Positions 47,073 to 57,284 of a stretch of 64,000 nucleotides of DNA are shown here, piece after piece. Each line of letters opens with the position of its first letter. Within the stretch, counting starts at the first letter, position 1. The notes under the pieces are model-generated. The model worked only from the letters and a program-made list of their open reading frames with translations. It was not told where the DNA came from and did not search any database. The position numbers and the translations under genes are program-made. Origin of the DNA: Phlebiopsis flavidoalba (taxonomy: Eukaryota; Basidiomycota; Agaricomycetes; Polyporales; Phanerochaetaceae); the NCBI GenBank assembly GCA_035772785.1, contig JAOCPU010000041.1, forward strand, positions 186,001 to 250,000, in the 5' to 3' direction.

Positions 47073-47560
47073 TGTCCATTCTCGATTGACACGAATGACG
47101 TGGCTAAGCAGGATTTTGCGTGCCTGCGACGAAGGTCGGCGCGTGCCAATCGTCTGGGTGTGGTAGAAGGGACACCGTAGGGCAGCTCGTCAAGAGCGTC
47201 GTAGCCGGGCCATGTCTACATCTTCTACGCTTGGATGAGAGTTACTAGGTCCTGGACACAGTGAAATTGGCGCAGAAGGAAACGGTATGAAATGTGAGCG
47301 TCGCGTTTCGACATGCGTGTGTTAGAGAGCGAAACCACGTTGGGGCAACGCCTTTGGTGAACGTGTGCCCAGGAACTAGTTGGGACGTTTAGGTAGGTTG
47401 GTAGAAATGAAAAGGCCACATGAGCTTGAGGGAGTTACTCTGCTAGAAAGCGAACCCGCACGCGCGGACAAGAGAAAAGGCGACCGTCGTCGTGGAAGAC
47501 GAGCAAAGAGCTCGAAGCCTGAACCAGAGCTTTATTAGGCGAATTGGGGGCGCTTATTTA
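47073..47560. other. Spacer, no gene seen
   Basis: A 64-residue minus frame (47419-47225) is unsupported. A minus-strand AATAAAG (plus 47530-47536) could be a polyadenylation signal for a gene to the right. Confidence 0.3.
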
Positions 47561-47599
47561 ATATGCTAGCGGGGAGCGGGCCACTTTTCGGCAAATAAT

Positions 47600-48817
47600 A
47601 TATCAGCGGGCAAGTGCATACATAATGCAATGATGGATAGCAAAGAAAACAGTCTGGAGATCGTGACAAACAACGAAACAACACAAGAGCATGCGAGAAA
47701 TGCGAGTAGAGTACAAAGCAACGACGAGCAAAGGGAAAACAAAACGTACAGCACAAACTTGGTTTTGGGAGACAGCATGGACCTTATGGTTTGGTAGAGG
47801 CATCGAGAAGAATCGTAAAAAGCCTTGTGTAACGCCGCGTACCTGCGACCACAACCATCCGAGCGAGGGTCCAAAAACGCTTCCTCAACGTTGTCATTTT
47901 GTCGAGGTGGCAGCATTCAGGTCTCTGGCTTGCATGAGATGCCGGATGAGCGGCTTGAACTTTGCTTTTCTTCCCGGTCAGTTCGACGGTCTGGAGCGCG
48001 GGTGTTGGGTAATGGCTTCGTGGACGTAGAAGGAGAGAGATAGCCGCAATGCTCGACGCGACATTGTGGCCTTTGCGGACGTTTCGGATCACCGGCACGG
48101 GTGGTAGCACAGGACTTCGGCATCAAGATCTTCGTACCCATCGTACACGGTGCGTCGGGATTGAGGCTTCACCAAAACGCTGTCCTCCCAGATGGCCAGC
48201 ATGGTTGAGTATTCCAAGTTGCAAGGCTTCTTCCAGAATTTTGTCAAAATCGGGATGTGAGGAAAAATGGGTTTGGAGCGACTGAAACGAACGGTGTGAC
48301 TGATGTTTTTCGCGGGTTTCATCTTCTGTACAATGGCAATCAACCAGCGGTTTGAATCTTGAATGCGTTTCCAGAAAGGGAAAATCTGGAGTGGATCCCC
48401 AGTAGAACTGCCAGATAAATCCGCGGAGGCGGCTGGGTGCGCTAGGCGCAGGTTGCGGATATGCCTGCTCCTTGCTTGATGTAGGGCCGATGTGAGGGCT
48501 GATAAGGCAGAAGCACAACTGCTTGCCGAGTATACCCTCAGTACCAAGACGCAAGCGTTTGCTTCTGGCTTGACAGGAGGCTTGGTGGGGTCCATGGTTT
48601 TTCCCTTCTAGGCGTGGCCTTCCAGAGGCATGGGACGCGGGGCTCTCGCGTTATTCGGGTTCGCGTCCACCATCTTTGCGTCAGCCTCAGGACCTGGAGG
48701 AACATCTGCCTCAGCGGCGGATTCCGCGTCAGCAGATGGTCCGCCAGGGGCTCGTATGCCCCGTGCCGGCGCAGCCTCGTGCTCGGACACCCGCGTCTTC
48801 AAACGGGTCGTCGTCAT
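47600..48817 (-). CDS. Unrecognised protein, tentative
   Basis: The minus strand from 48817 reads MTTTRLKTRVSEHEAAPARG and an Ala/Pro/Glu-rich stretch to 48608. From 48595 it continues MDPTKPPVKPEANACVLVLR, then FLETHSRFKPLVDCHCTEDE, THFSSHPDFDKILEEALQLG and, in a neighbouring frame, STMLAIWEDSVLVKPQSRRT and VYDGYEDLDAE (to about 48089). These parts look protein-like and switch frame as in other genes here. No domain recognised. The start could be 48817 or 48595, and the 3' end between 48100 and 47600 is unclear. Confidence 0.35.
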
Positions 48818-48877
48818 CCTCTGCCTCTTCCCTCCATGCCCACAGCCTCAACGTGTATCCGCATCCTGTCACGTCTT

Positions 48878-50883
48878 TCATATTTCTGGCGCCGGTGGTG
48901 CCATCCTCCCTGCACGTGCAACCCGTCCGAAGCGCGTCGTCTTCTCCGGGTCGTTCACCGCAAGGATCGAATGCCCGCCATCGCGCGTGACGCGCAGCTC
49001 TTCACGCGACTGGACCTGGAGGTATCCCCGCCGAAGGGCGCACGATGTGCCTGCACTGCTTGCGTCCTCGCTACTGTCAAACCCAGAGTCGTCGCTGAGT
49101 CCAGATCCCCACGCGCCGGCGTCGCTCTCGGCTTCGCGCACCGCCGACGAGGGCCGCTTGCCGCGAACAAGATTGCTTGGCCTCTGCGGAGTGAGACGAT
49201 CTGGTAAATACGATGATTATCCTGGTGGAGCAGAGAAGGCAGTCGGTTTGCGCACCTTTTCGAAGAGTTCCTCGAAGCTGCTTTTTCTGCGGCCGAGACG
49301 TGTTTTGGCGAGCAAATTTGAGCCACGTGGGCGAGGAGAAAACCGATGGGCAATGATAAATGAGCAGAGGTCCACTGGAATTTTTGGAGGGTACCACCGT
49401 GGGTTCCCTGGGTGGAGATGACTATCCCGAGTGGCAAGATGGCGTTGTTTGCCGTATCACGGTCAGCAAAGAGTCGGTGAGGCGACTTGAAGTACCCGAG
49501 TGGGTGTCTGACAGATACTGGACTGACTGTGAGAATTCACTTGGAGAGTGATATATCAACGACAACGTACTATTATGGGCTTCGTCCAGTACTATAGTGA
49601 GCTTTCAGAAACCGTCATCGCCACAAAGAGACTGGGGATGCTTACCGACAAGTTTACCTGCTGCTTTAACATCGGCTTTCTACAAATAAAACCCAAGATC
49701 AGGTCAAAGAATCCGCATGCTGACGAGCCGTCCATAAACGCAGAGGAGAGACTAGGATGAAAGATAAGTAAGGGATGAAGTTTAGCCAGTCGTAAACCTT
49801 CGCACTCAATTATCGTCAAATACCCCTTCTTGAAATGTGATCGAGACCCGGTTGTTCAAGTTTCCGCCTTCAAGGCAGGAATCAAGGAGCGAGAGGCGCA
49901 GATTGAGCATGGCTTTTTGACTGGGATTAAATGGCTGCGCCTTCCCTTCAGCTCCTGTCGAAATGTGTCGTAGTCAAAATTTCCCTCCATTGAGCGAAGG
50001 ATAGACATGATTGCCTCCATGTACAGAGGCATTTCTACAGCACCGATGCATTATGAGCGCAATGTAGCGAGCATGTAACATCCTGGCACTTACGGCTGTT
50101 CTCTTCGACCTTCATCATCGCCAGCAAACGCTCGCCGCTGATGTCCTCGGGCGCGAAATGCAGAGGTTCGACTCGAACATTCGCCAGACCAGAATAAACC
50201 TTCTTCATCGGCTGCAAATTCGTTGGGTCTAATTTTTTTGAGCTTCATCGCGCATCTTAACGCGCTGTTAGCTTACAGTACGAGCACAGTCACCTGTGGT
50301 GGGATGTGCATTCTTCCCCCGGACATTGTCCAGACTGGAGAGGTATGCAGCTTCGCACGGCTGAACACACCCACCACCAGCGGCAGTGTCAAAGTGAAAA
50401 ACTGTCGGCAGATGAATGACAACGCGGCGGATCTCAGGCGTCAGGGGATACTCAACACCAGGGCGCTCAACGGCTCAGGTAAGGTGCCCAGTCGGGCGTC
50501 CTTGATCAGACAACTCTCCAGCAACACGGAGGTTGAGTGACTTTTTCCGGATCCCTATAAGGTTTCAGGAGGCTGACCATGATAGAGTGGTAAGTATTCA
50601 CCTGTACGCCACAAACTAGAGCACTAAAAGGTGCATTGGTATTGATGTACAGTTTCCTGTTCGTGGGGTGGGAAGGAAATCCGGACGCGATTCTCTGAGC
50701 CAGAACAACGGCCGTATAGGGCTCTCTGTGGGAGTATTGTCTCGCCCAGGCTATTCAAAGCATCAACCTGTAAAGATGGGTGCACCGTTCTGTAAGCGTT
50801 GTACCAGCCGCTTTAGACTCGTCTTCCAGGACGTCGTCTAGCAAGTCAAGTTCAGGGGTCTTCGTGAATGCTGTAGTAGCCAT
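48878..50883 (-). CDS. Agaricomycete-type P-loop NTPase (HerA/FtsK-like ATPase core)
   Basis: The ATG at 50883 opens MATTAFTKTPELDLLDDVLE. After an intron, VDALNSLGETILPQRALYG leads to KLYINTNAPFSALVCGVQ, an intron, and GSGKSHSTSVLLESCLIKDA, so the Walker A GxxGxGKS is assembled across the splice site near 50564-50613. PEPLSALV, FHFDTAAGG and CEAAYLS-type residues follow. Then MKKVYSGLANVRVEPLHFAP, EDISGERLLAMMKVEE (50220-50100), YMEAIMSILRSMEGNFDYDT, SHFKKGYLTIIE and SSAFMDGSSACGFFDLILGF. The Walker B region (DEAHK) is expected near 49500 but is not readable. VISTQ (sensor-like) lies near 49415, SSPTWLKFARQN near 49330, GQAILFAAS near 49165, and the end is RVTRDGGHSILAV with a short extension and stop at 48878. 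This family is abundant in mushroom genomes; its role is unknown. Frame slips throughout. Confidence 0.7.
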
Positions 50884-51434
50884 GGCGCGTGGTGGTAGGA
50901 GTAAGAAATGGATGTGAGGGGCGTTCAAGCCCCCCGAAACAACAATGGTCCCTGGATCCAGTCTCGCCAGTGGAAATGCCTATATATGCGCACGCTAGCT
51001 CAAGTTGCTGTTGAAGGCGGGCCTCGAGGAAACGGAGCCGGTAGGCAAAAAAGAAAGAAACATTGCTTGACAGGCTGGTCATTGTTCTCGCTTCGCTTTA
51101 TACAATTCGGTAAACTGATGACCTCGCCAAACATTCTCAGATAAGCCGATTAAAAGCTGCTAAGGATCGAGTTTTGCGATAACTTACCTTGCTTCATTGA
51201 GGTTTGTGGAAACAGAGAGTAATTGGGATACCTGCGGACGGAGCATTGAATCGAAGTTCATTTACTCACGTGAAGACCAAATAAAAACAACTCGTGAAAC
51301 GCGTTCCCTCGCTGCACAACCCAAACTTGTGCCTGAAACCTCTCTCAATTCGCGTGCTGGGCCGACACCTCTACTCCTATTTCATCTTTAATCTTTCTTC
51401 GCCTCGCGCCTCTAATATCTGTGACTTTCCTCAA
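50884..51434. promoter_or_regulatory. Divergent intergenic region, ATPase / secreted protein
   Basis: 551 bp between oppositely oriented start codons. No gene seen. It must hold both promoters; no strong TATA motif was recognised. Confidence 0.35.
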
Positions 51435-52266
51435 ATGCGCTTCTCTGTCGCTAGCTTGTTGCTTTTGGTCGCTGGGTGGGCCACCGGTCGCCGTCACATT
51501 GGCTTGCGAGGGCGACTGTATCGTTGGCATCACGAACGCATTCGTAACGAATTATACCAGCCACCGTCGACCTCGTCCTTGGAGGAACGTTGTGGAAGAC
51601 CACTATAACAGCTAATTCTGCTGCCCGCTCGTCGCTCACACGCCGTACCAGGCGAAAGAAATCTCGAACATGCTACCCGAACACCCCGGTCTCTCGACGA
51701 CGATGGATATGCTTCGCCCGTATCGTCACCGACGCATACAACAGCGACGCATACAACGGCATGGAAACCCGCCATCTTCCCAAGCTACTTCCACGGAAAA
51801 TGCCAGCAAGATGGCGTCGACCCTCCGGGCTGTCCCAACCCCGACTGTCCCCGTCGTCTGCGGCACGCCCGGCTGGCTCTCGTGCACTTCTACGGCAAGC
51901 TGCGGTACATTGCGTTCAACCAGACTCGCTCAGAAAAACAAAGACCCCACACCTTCTAGACGGTCTTGACGGACTCTGATTCCGACACACGTAACAAGCA
52001 ACTCGAGCGGAACGTTTCTGGACCAACGTGCGAAGACCCGTCGGGCGATCCGTATCTACCGACGCGCAAGCCCTTATGGAACCGCACCTCTCTTTGTTAC
52101 GAAACGCGAAGACGACATGAAGCAAAACTTGAAGCAGATCTTGGCTCGCATTGCGCCGAAACCTTCTGGACATCTGTGGAGCCACCGCGACGACGCGAGA
52201 CGAACGGTCTACCCGACTGTCAGCTGGGAGGGCGCGATGAAGAGATATATCCTGAGTTTCCCCTGA
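51435..52266 (+). CDS. Secreted protein of unknown function (conserved in white-rot-type fungi)
   Basis: The ATG at 51435 opens MRFSVASLLLLVAGW, a hydrophobic signal peptide. Across a slip the mature part begins with LACEGDCIVGITNAFVTNYT. Further conserved-looking segments are YQAKEISNMLPEHPG near 51650, DAYNSDAYNGMET near 51727, FHGKCQQDGVDPPGCPNPDC near 51790-51850 (Cys-rich), VVCGTPGWL and HFYGKLRYIAFNQT near 51885-51925, and MKQNLKQILARI near 52118. The C-terminus reads WEGAMKRYILSFP with stop at 52264-52266. About 230-260 residues, with several Cys and N-glycosylation-type sequons. I recall similar secreted hypothetical proteins in wood-decay basidiomycetes but know no function. Divergent from the ATPase gene. 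Confidence 0.65.
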
Positions 52267-52384
52267 GCACATGTACTACTCAAAACCCTGTCTTTCTCGA
52301 AACTTGACTATATTTTACGCTGTCTTTCCTCGCGATTTTCACATCAGGAGTGCTATCACATCGCCTATTGACTGATGTGTGATT

Positions 52385-52740
52385 TTACATTGATAGGACT
52401 CCCATGACATTTTTTGCTTGCCTGTTGAATTGCACAATGTTGCTCTCAGCCTTGTCCTTCAACAACTGGGAGAAAAATCGTCAGCAATTGCTCTCTTGCT
52501 AAATCGTAATGTCTAAACTCACAGCTTTTCCTTTCTTCGCTTCGCTGTGTCAGGCCTACCATAGCTCCTCTTATCCTCCGCCATGGCGAGCACAGCGTTG
52601 ACACGCGCACGGTCAGGCGTTCGAGTAGCAGACCGCGGCCGGTTGCTACTGTCGACGTCCGTTTTCTTGCCCCTTGCTTGCCCTACTCGTTTGATGTGCG
52701 AGCGCATGAAGCCCGCTGCATCATGCGTGCCGGCTTTCAC
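52385..52740 (-). CDS. Small basic hydrophilic protein
   Basis: Exon 1 (52740-52523) encodes HDAAGFMRSHIKRVGQARGK, SATRTPDRARVNAVLAMAED and GRPDTAKRRKEKL. A 56-bp GT-AG intron (52522-52467) follows, and exon 2 (52466-52385) reads LLKDKAESNIVQFNRQAKNV then MGVLSM and a stop at 52385-52387. Joining the exons needs a one-base adjustment, in line with slips elsewhere. The helical, Lys/Arg-rich make-up suggests a nucleic-acid-associated small protein (inference). A more upstream start with another intron is possible. No family recognised. Confidence 0.45.
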
Positions 52741-53934
52741 ACGACTTCACGCGTTTCAACGACCCATGCTGATAGGCTTAATCCTCCTAGCGTCCTTCAT
52801 TGAAGAGCCAGTCTTGTAAAGGGAGATTCGGACGATCCCCTTCATCATCGCAATCATAGTCTCATGCACATTCCTCTACATTATGACGCCCCCCACTATG
52901 CCCGGCAGCCTCCGTTCGGAACTGCAGTGAGCTTCGCGTGATACTGTCATTATATTGAGTTATCTCGGAGCGTGTATGTTTGCTAAACTTTTTCCGCCGT
53001 CCGCGAGACCTATACATGAAAGAAGGTGAATTTGTGTGTAAATTTGAGAGGCGCGGTAGAAGGTATCCGGGGTCGGACGAGGACCCCGCACGTTCCTGCA
53101 TCCCCGGTTCCTGGCGAGTCTACAGTCGGGGTGGCGTTCACAGTCGTAAAGTCTTCCATGTGAAGACCATGTCTTTCGTTGACAACTGGGGGTTTGTGTT
53201 TTGATGTACCAGAGTAATGCCCCTCCCGTTGTCACGACGGTTGTCGAAGACGTGACCAAACTGATTCGCTGGTGTGTACTCAAAGGACCATTGAGTCGCG
53301 CCACACGCAGACGTTCAGCAGTTTGGGTCCCTTTGAAGATCGTGACATGCATATAACGAGGACTGTAAGTACAGCTTTCTCGCTAGCCCGTTGTACCACG
53401 TAGACTGATACAACGTGGTCGACCGTGACTTGACATGGTCTAGCTTCAGACAACGTCGCGCTGAACTTGACCTTCGAGTCATTACCCCAATTGACGTTTT
53501 GCTGAGTGTGGGTATTACACAAAAATCTGCGTTGTAAGCTAACATTGATTCCGCCAGAGCACGGCTAGGGCGCTGCGGCCGTTTGCTCGAACCTACGCGG
53601 TCTAAAACACCGGTCTACAGTCCACATTGTACGTCGGAGCCTCATGATCTCATGCGCCATTGTCATATCTAGCGATACCAATGCCCTCTGATGTAAAATG
53701 TGGCAAACGAACATGTGCAATGGGTCACGGCGCGGTCAAGCAGGCGGCTTGAGCCACACATCATTTGTGGCCACCGCAGTTTTTGGACCAGCTAGAACCA
53801 CGGCAACGGCCACGTTGTGCAAAGCGGCGGGCCTATAAAAAGTGGGGTGGGCGGGCTCTACTTCCGACCGTGACCACGACCTAGCACACTTGAACCGCAA
53901 GTGTTTCTTGGCCACCTGTCCTCACCTTGTCTCG
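52741..53934. other. Intergenic stretch, no convincing gene
   Basis: A 130-residue minus frame (53352-52960) and smaller frames are open but unrecognised. The right end near 53830-53850 (cctataaaaagtgg) holds a TATA-like element for the downstream kinase gene. Confidence 0.35.
53833..53840 (+). promoter_or_regulatory. TATA box of the kinase gene
   Basis: TATAAAAA about 135 bp upstream of the ATG at 53972. Sequence match only; the coordinate may be off by a base or two. Confidence 0.5.
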
Positions 53935-53962
53935 CACCACCACCACCACCACCACCACCACC
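53935..53962 (+). repeat. (CAC)9 microsatellite in the kinase 5' leader
   Basis: Nine CAC units end ten bases before the proposed ATG, so they are probably in the leader rather than translated. Confidence 0.85.
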
Positions 53963-53971
53963 TCTGAGATC

Positions 53972-55829
53972 ATGGCTGCTGGAGCCTCCCCTCCTACTCC
54001 ACCTTTGGACCTCAAGGACCTTTCGTCGATGGACCTACAGGAAGCAAAGGCCATGAAAATCGAGCTGCTGAATACAATCCTGCTGCTCCCTGGTGTGGAA
54101 GTTGTGCTTGCGAGATTCATCCAGTGGTATCTCGAGATTTTGCAGAACAAGGAAGGCCAATTCTCATCGTCTACGCAAGACTCAGAAGTCGAATCTGTGT
54201 CTCCGACGCGCGAGAAGAAGCTTCGTCTGGCCTGTGGACCTGTAGTCTCGGCAACACCCCGTTTCTAGGAGCCCGGTTCTTTCTGACATTGGTAAAGACG
54301 TGCCGCTCAAGATCAAGTTGCCCCAACTGCCGACTCTTCCTGATGTCACCGCGGCCGCTGCTCAGTACCCGACCCCGCCCATCTCGAACCCGCCGACTAG
54401 GCCACTCTCTATTGCGTCTCCTCCCACCTCAGGAAAGGAAGTGGCTCTTCCCGCCACCGGTGTGCACTCCTCCACGGACGACTCCGAAGAAAAGGACGAC
54501 GGAGATGACGGCGTGCCGGACCTGCCTCTGCTCGTGAACGGCACGGACTGCTACGGGCGGATCGTCGGTAGACTCGAGGGAAGGCGCCTACGCGCGCGTC
54601 ATGTACGGACGGTCGCGCGAGGCAAAGCCGTAGCCATCAAGGTCACCCACAAGGCCAAGGCTTTACCGCCGCTTCTATGGGCGGGAGGTCCTTGCAGAAG
54701 AAAAGGAGACCTCAAGTGCCTGACGATGCGTTGGGGAGCCTTTCATCACGCAACTGCTTTCGTCCTGGGAAGACGAGGAGAATGTGTACTTTGTGATGGT
54801 GAGTACAGTGTTGTGGGCCGTCTGAAAACAGAGCTGATGATTGCTAGCGTATGTATCATGAAAATATGCTGGAGAGAATTTATAATGGTCGGATCCCCCC
54901 GCATGATTTCAAGATCTACGTCGCGGAATTGGTGACTCTACCTGAATTTGGTATCTATTACTTCTGCTCATCAACATTATCCCAGATCGCTGCCTTGAGA
55001 CAATGTTCACGCATGCGGTGTCTTTCACCGTGACATCAAGCCTGAAAATATTCTCATTGCTCCCAGCGGACATCTGGCTCTTGCCGACTTTGGACTGTCG
55101 TTTTCCGCAACAAAACGGATAATCCCCTCGAAAAGAGCTGGTAAATGAATACTTGGGTACTCCTGGATACATGGCTCCCGAGGTCGTAACCTCCACACGC
55201 CGCGGAAATCTCGCATACAACTTTCTGGCGGACATCTGGTCGCTGGGCATAGCCATCTTCGAGATGTATCTGGAGAGCGAAGACCGTTCTATAGGGAAAC
55301 GTATCGCGACGGACTCCTCAGGGAAATGATGTTCGACGATGTGCCGCTGCATTGCGTGGAGGACGAAGGTTTGAGGAAGCTTTTGGAACGGGTGGGTTCA
55401 CTGGCATAAACATCGCACGCCCCTCTTCTCATTGCCAGTCTAGATGATCGCCAGGAACCCTATTTCCGCGCCTCTACTGAGGAGCTGAAGAAAGATCCCT
55501 ACTTTGCTGACATTGACTGGATCTGCTCGCGAAAGGCCATTATCAACGTGCGTGGGAACCTTATTTGCATCGTAAACTGTAATAATCTGACTCGCCCATT
55601 CCTAGCGACATACCGTCCGGCTTTCCCTAGCCTGAGTAAACTGAGGCCTAGCCTCCATTTTTCGTCGTTTCATAGGGGTTTCGATCGGTGGACGATGGGA
55701 GATTCTCTTGATCTATCTCCAGAGGACCTGGTTGTCCCGAACGCTGACGTCGTACGACAACTCGACGAGGACAAGTCGAATTCTTCTTCATTTTACGGCT
55801 TCAGGTATCCCCTGGAGGGCGGTTCATAG
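53972..55829 (+). CDS. Serine/threonine protein kinase (AGC-like)
   Basis: The ATG at 53972 opens [20 protein letters not shown] with a helical N-terminal part ([20 protein letters not shown]). A Pro/Ser-rich and acidic linker follows ([20 protein letters not shown]). The kinase domain starts at [20 protein letters not shown] residues near 54553-54600 (glycine loop across a slip). The VAIK lysine codon is at 54639-54641. [10 protein letters not shown] (54774-54800) and [13 protein letters not shown] follow. HRDIKPEN is at 55026-55049, and [13 protein letters not shown] has its Asp codon at 55086-55088. [14 protein letters not shown] (near 55148-55190) is the activation segment end and [18 protein letters not shown] is the subdomain IX helix. 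[20 protein letters not shown] ends the C-lobe. The tail to the stop at 55827-55829 has [20 protein letters not shown]. Catalytic residues are all present. A cytosolic signalling role is likely; target unknown. Confidence 0.85.
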
Positions 55830-57284
55830 GGCCTTATATGAGAGGACGTCGGGTGCTAACGACTGGTGATCCACACTCAGAGGTCAATTAAACCTCTTGC
55901 TGTCTTGATCATCATCATCATCGACCGAGTTTCTCCTACTGTCAACTCTTGTTGATAACTTTACCGTTCCTTGCATTCCTCCCAATTACTATACTATGTA
56001 TCTCTCTTCTCAGCTTGTATATGATCAAGTAATCAGATGTATGTATCATATGCACTATCTCCGCTGTCCGTAGATTTGAGTTTATAATTATGGTGTATTT
56101 GCCAAAGCAGTCAAGAGTGTCCGGCAGTGAAAATTGAATGGTCCGGAGCGGTACATTGTCTACTTACCGTTGTACTGTCCCCCATTTTCCAATGCGTTAA
56201 GATGACAAGCGTGCAAGACGGCATTCCTTATCGTCAAAAAGGCGAGGCAAGGATTCGATGTGATCGTGCGACCGCCACCGCCTGGTGGAGGCAAGCACTC
56301 ACCGGGACCTCCGACGTCAAACCTGAGCATGTACGGCAAGGAACGCACCTCGAATCAGGAGTGTCCCCTAGACAGGCCTGATGTTCCCTGATATTTTATA
56401 GCGGTCGGGCGCATATTCCTTGAATAGGAGAAGCCCTGGGCTGATTCGGTGTCTGTGGCCTCATGTAACGGTCGGATCGATCCCCTGGGGATGAGACACG
56501 CAGTGGCCGCGCACAAAGGGGGGACGCGCCATGGTCTACACGTTTCAATTCTAGCGATGCTTTAGGCTGGCTTCGTCCCCGCTCTTCCTCAGAGAGCGTC
56601 CAATGGGCAGTATGGGGTATCTCCAGGCAAGTCGAGACGTGCTGATGTCTCTTCAATTGCCGCGATACACATGGTTGTACTGCTCAGGCTATGCGAGTGT
56701 TTCTGATCTTCTGCAAAACGTGTTTTCTGCCTGCTGGCAGATGACAACGACCGAGTTGGAGTTTAGCTTGGGGTAGCCATGATAGCCGCTTTGACCTACG
56801 GACCTCGAATACTCCCTGGTACACGGGTGTTGCGATGAAAAACAAGGAGAAGACATGAGAGCAACATAATTTTTTGGAGCACAGCAGCAGGTAGTTAGGA
56901 TAGCCGTATGAATTTCTTGAAGAAATTCACGCCGCCGTTTGAAAATGAGGCAGTGAACACTGCGCTCGCACAGTCTCTCAAACGCCCATGCCAGCGAGGA
57001 TGATTTCGGGGTCTCCGTGCAAGACCTTTCCCTCGTGCCCCTCCACCGCCAACTCTCTTCTTCTCGAGACGTTGTGAGCGAATGCTCTCAACCGATTTCC
57101 ACCGCAACATATCCTTCGACCTCTGACTGCTTGACTTCTCGCTTTTGGTTCATGTTTTTCTGAATTTCTGGCATCTATACGTCGGATTCGATGTAAGCAC
57201 GTCCTATTTCTTCTGCGATGCTGCTGCCGACATGTTCTACTCTTCAACAACGAAGAAGTTCCGGTTTTGGTCTTGCAAGGGATT
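55830..57284. other. Intergenic stretch, no gene seen
   Basis: Short frames only, on both strands (for example 56127-56381 and 57110-56895). It includes the 3' flank of the kinase gene and the 5' region of the next gene. A longer minus-strand frame across 57523-56978 mirrors coding DNA of the next gene and is rejected. Confidence 0.4.

Noticed and set aside
48630..49421. 263-codon plus-strand open frame
   Set aside because: It is the antisense shadow of the P-loop ATPase 3' part and the next minus-strand gene, whose motifs are recognisable.
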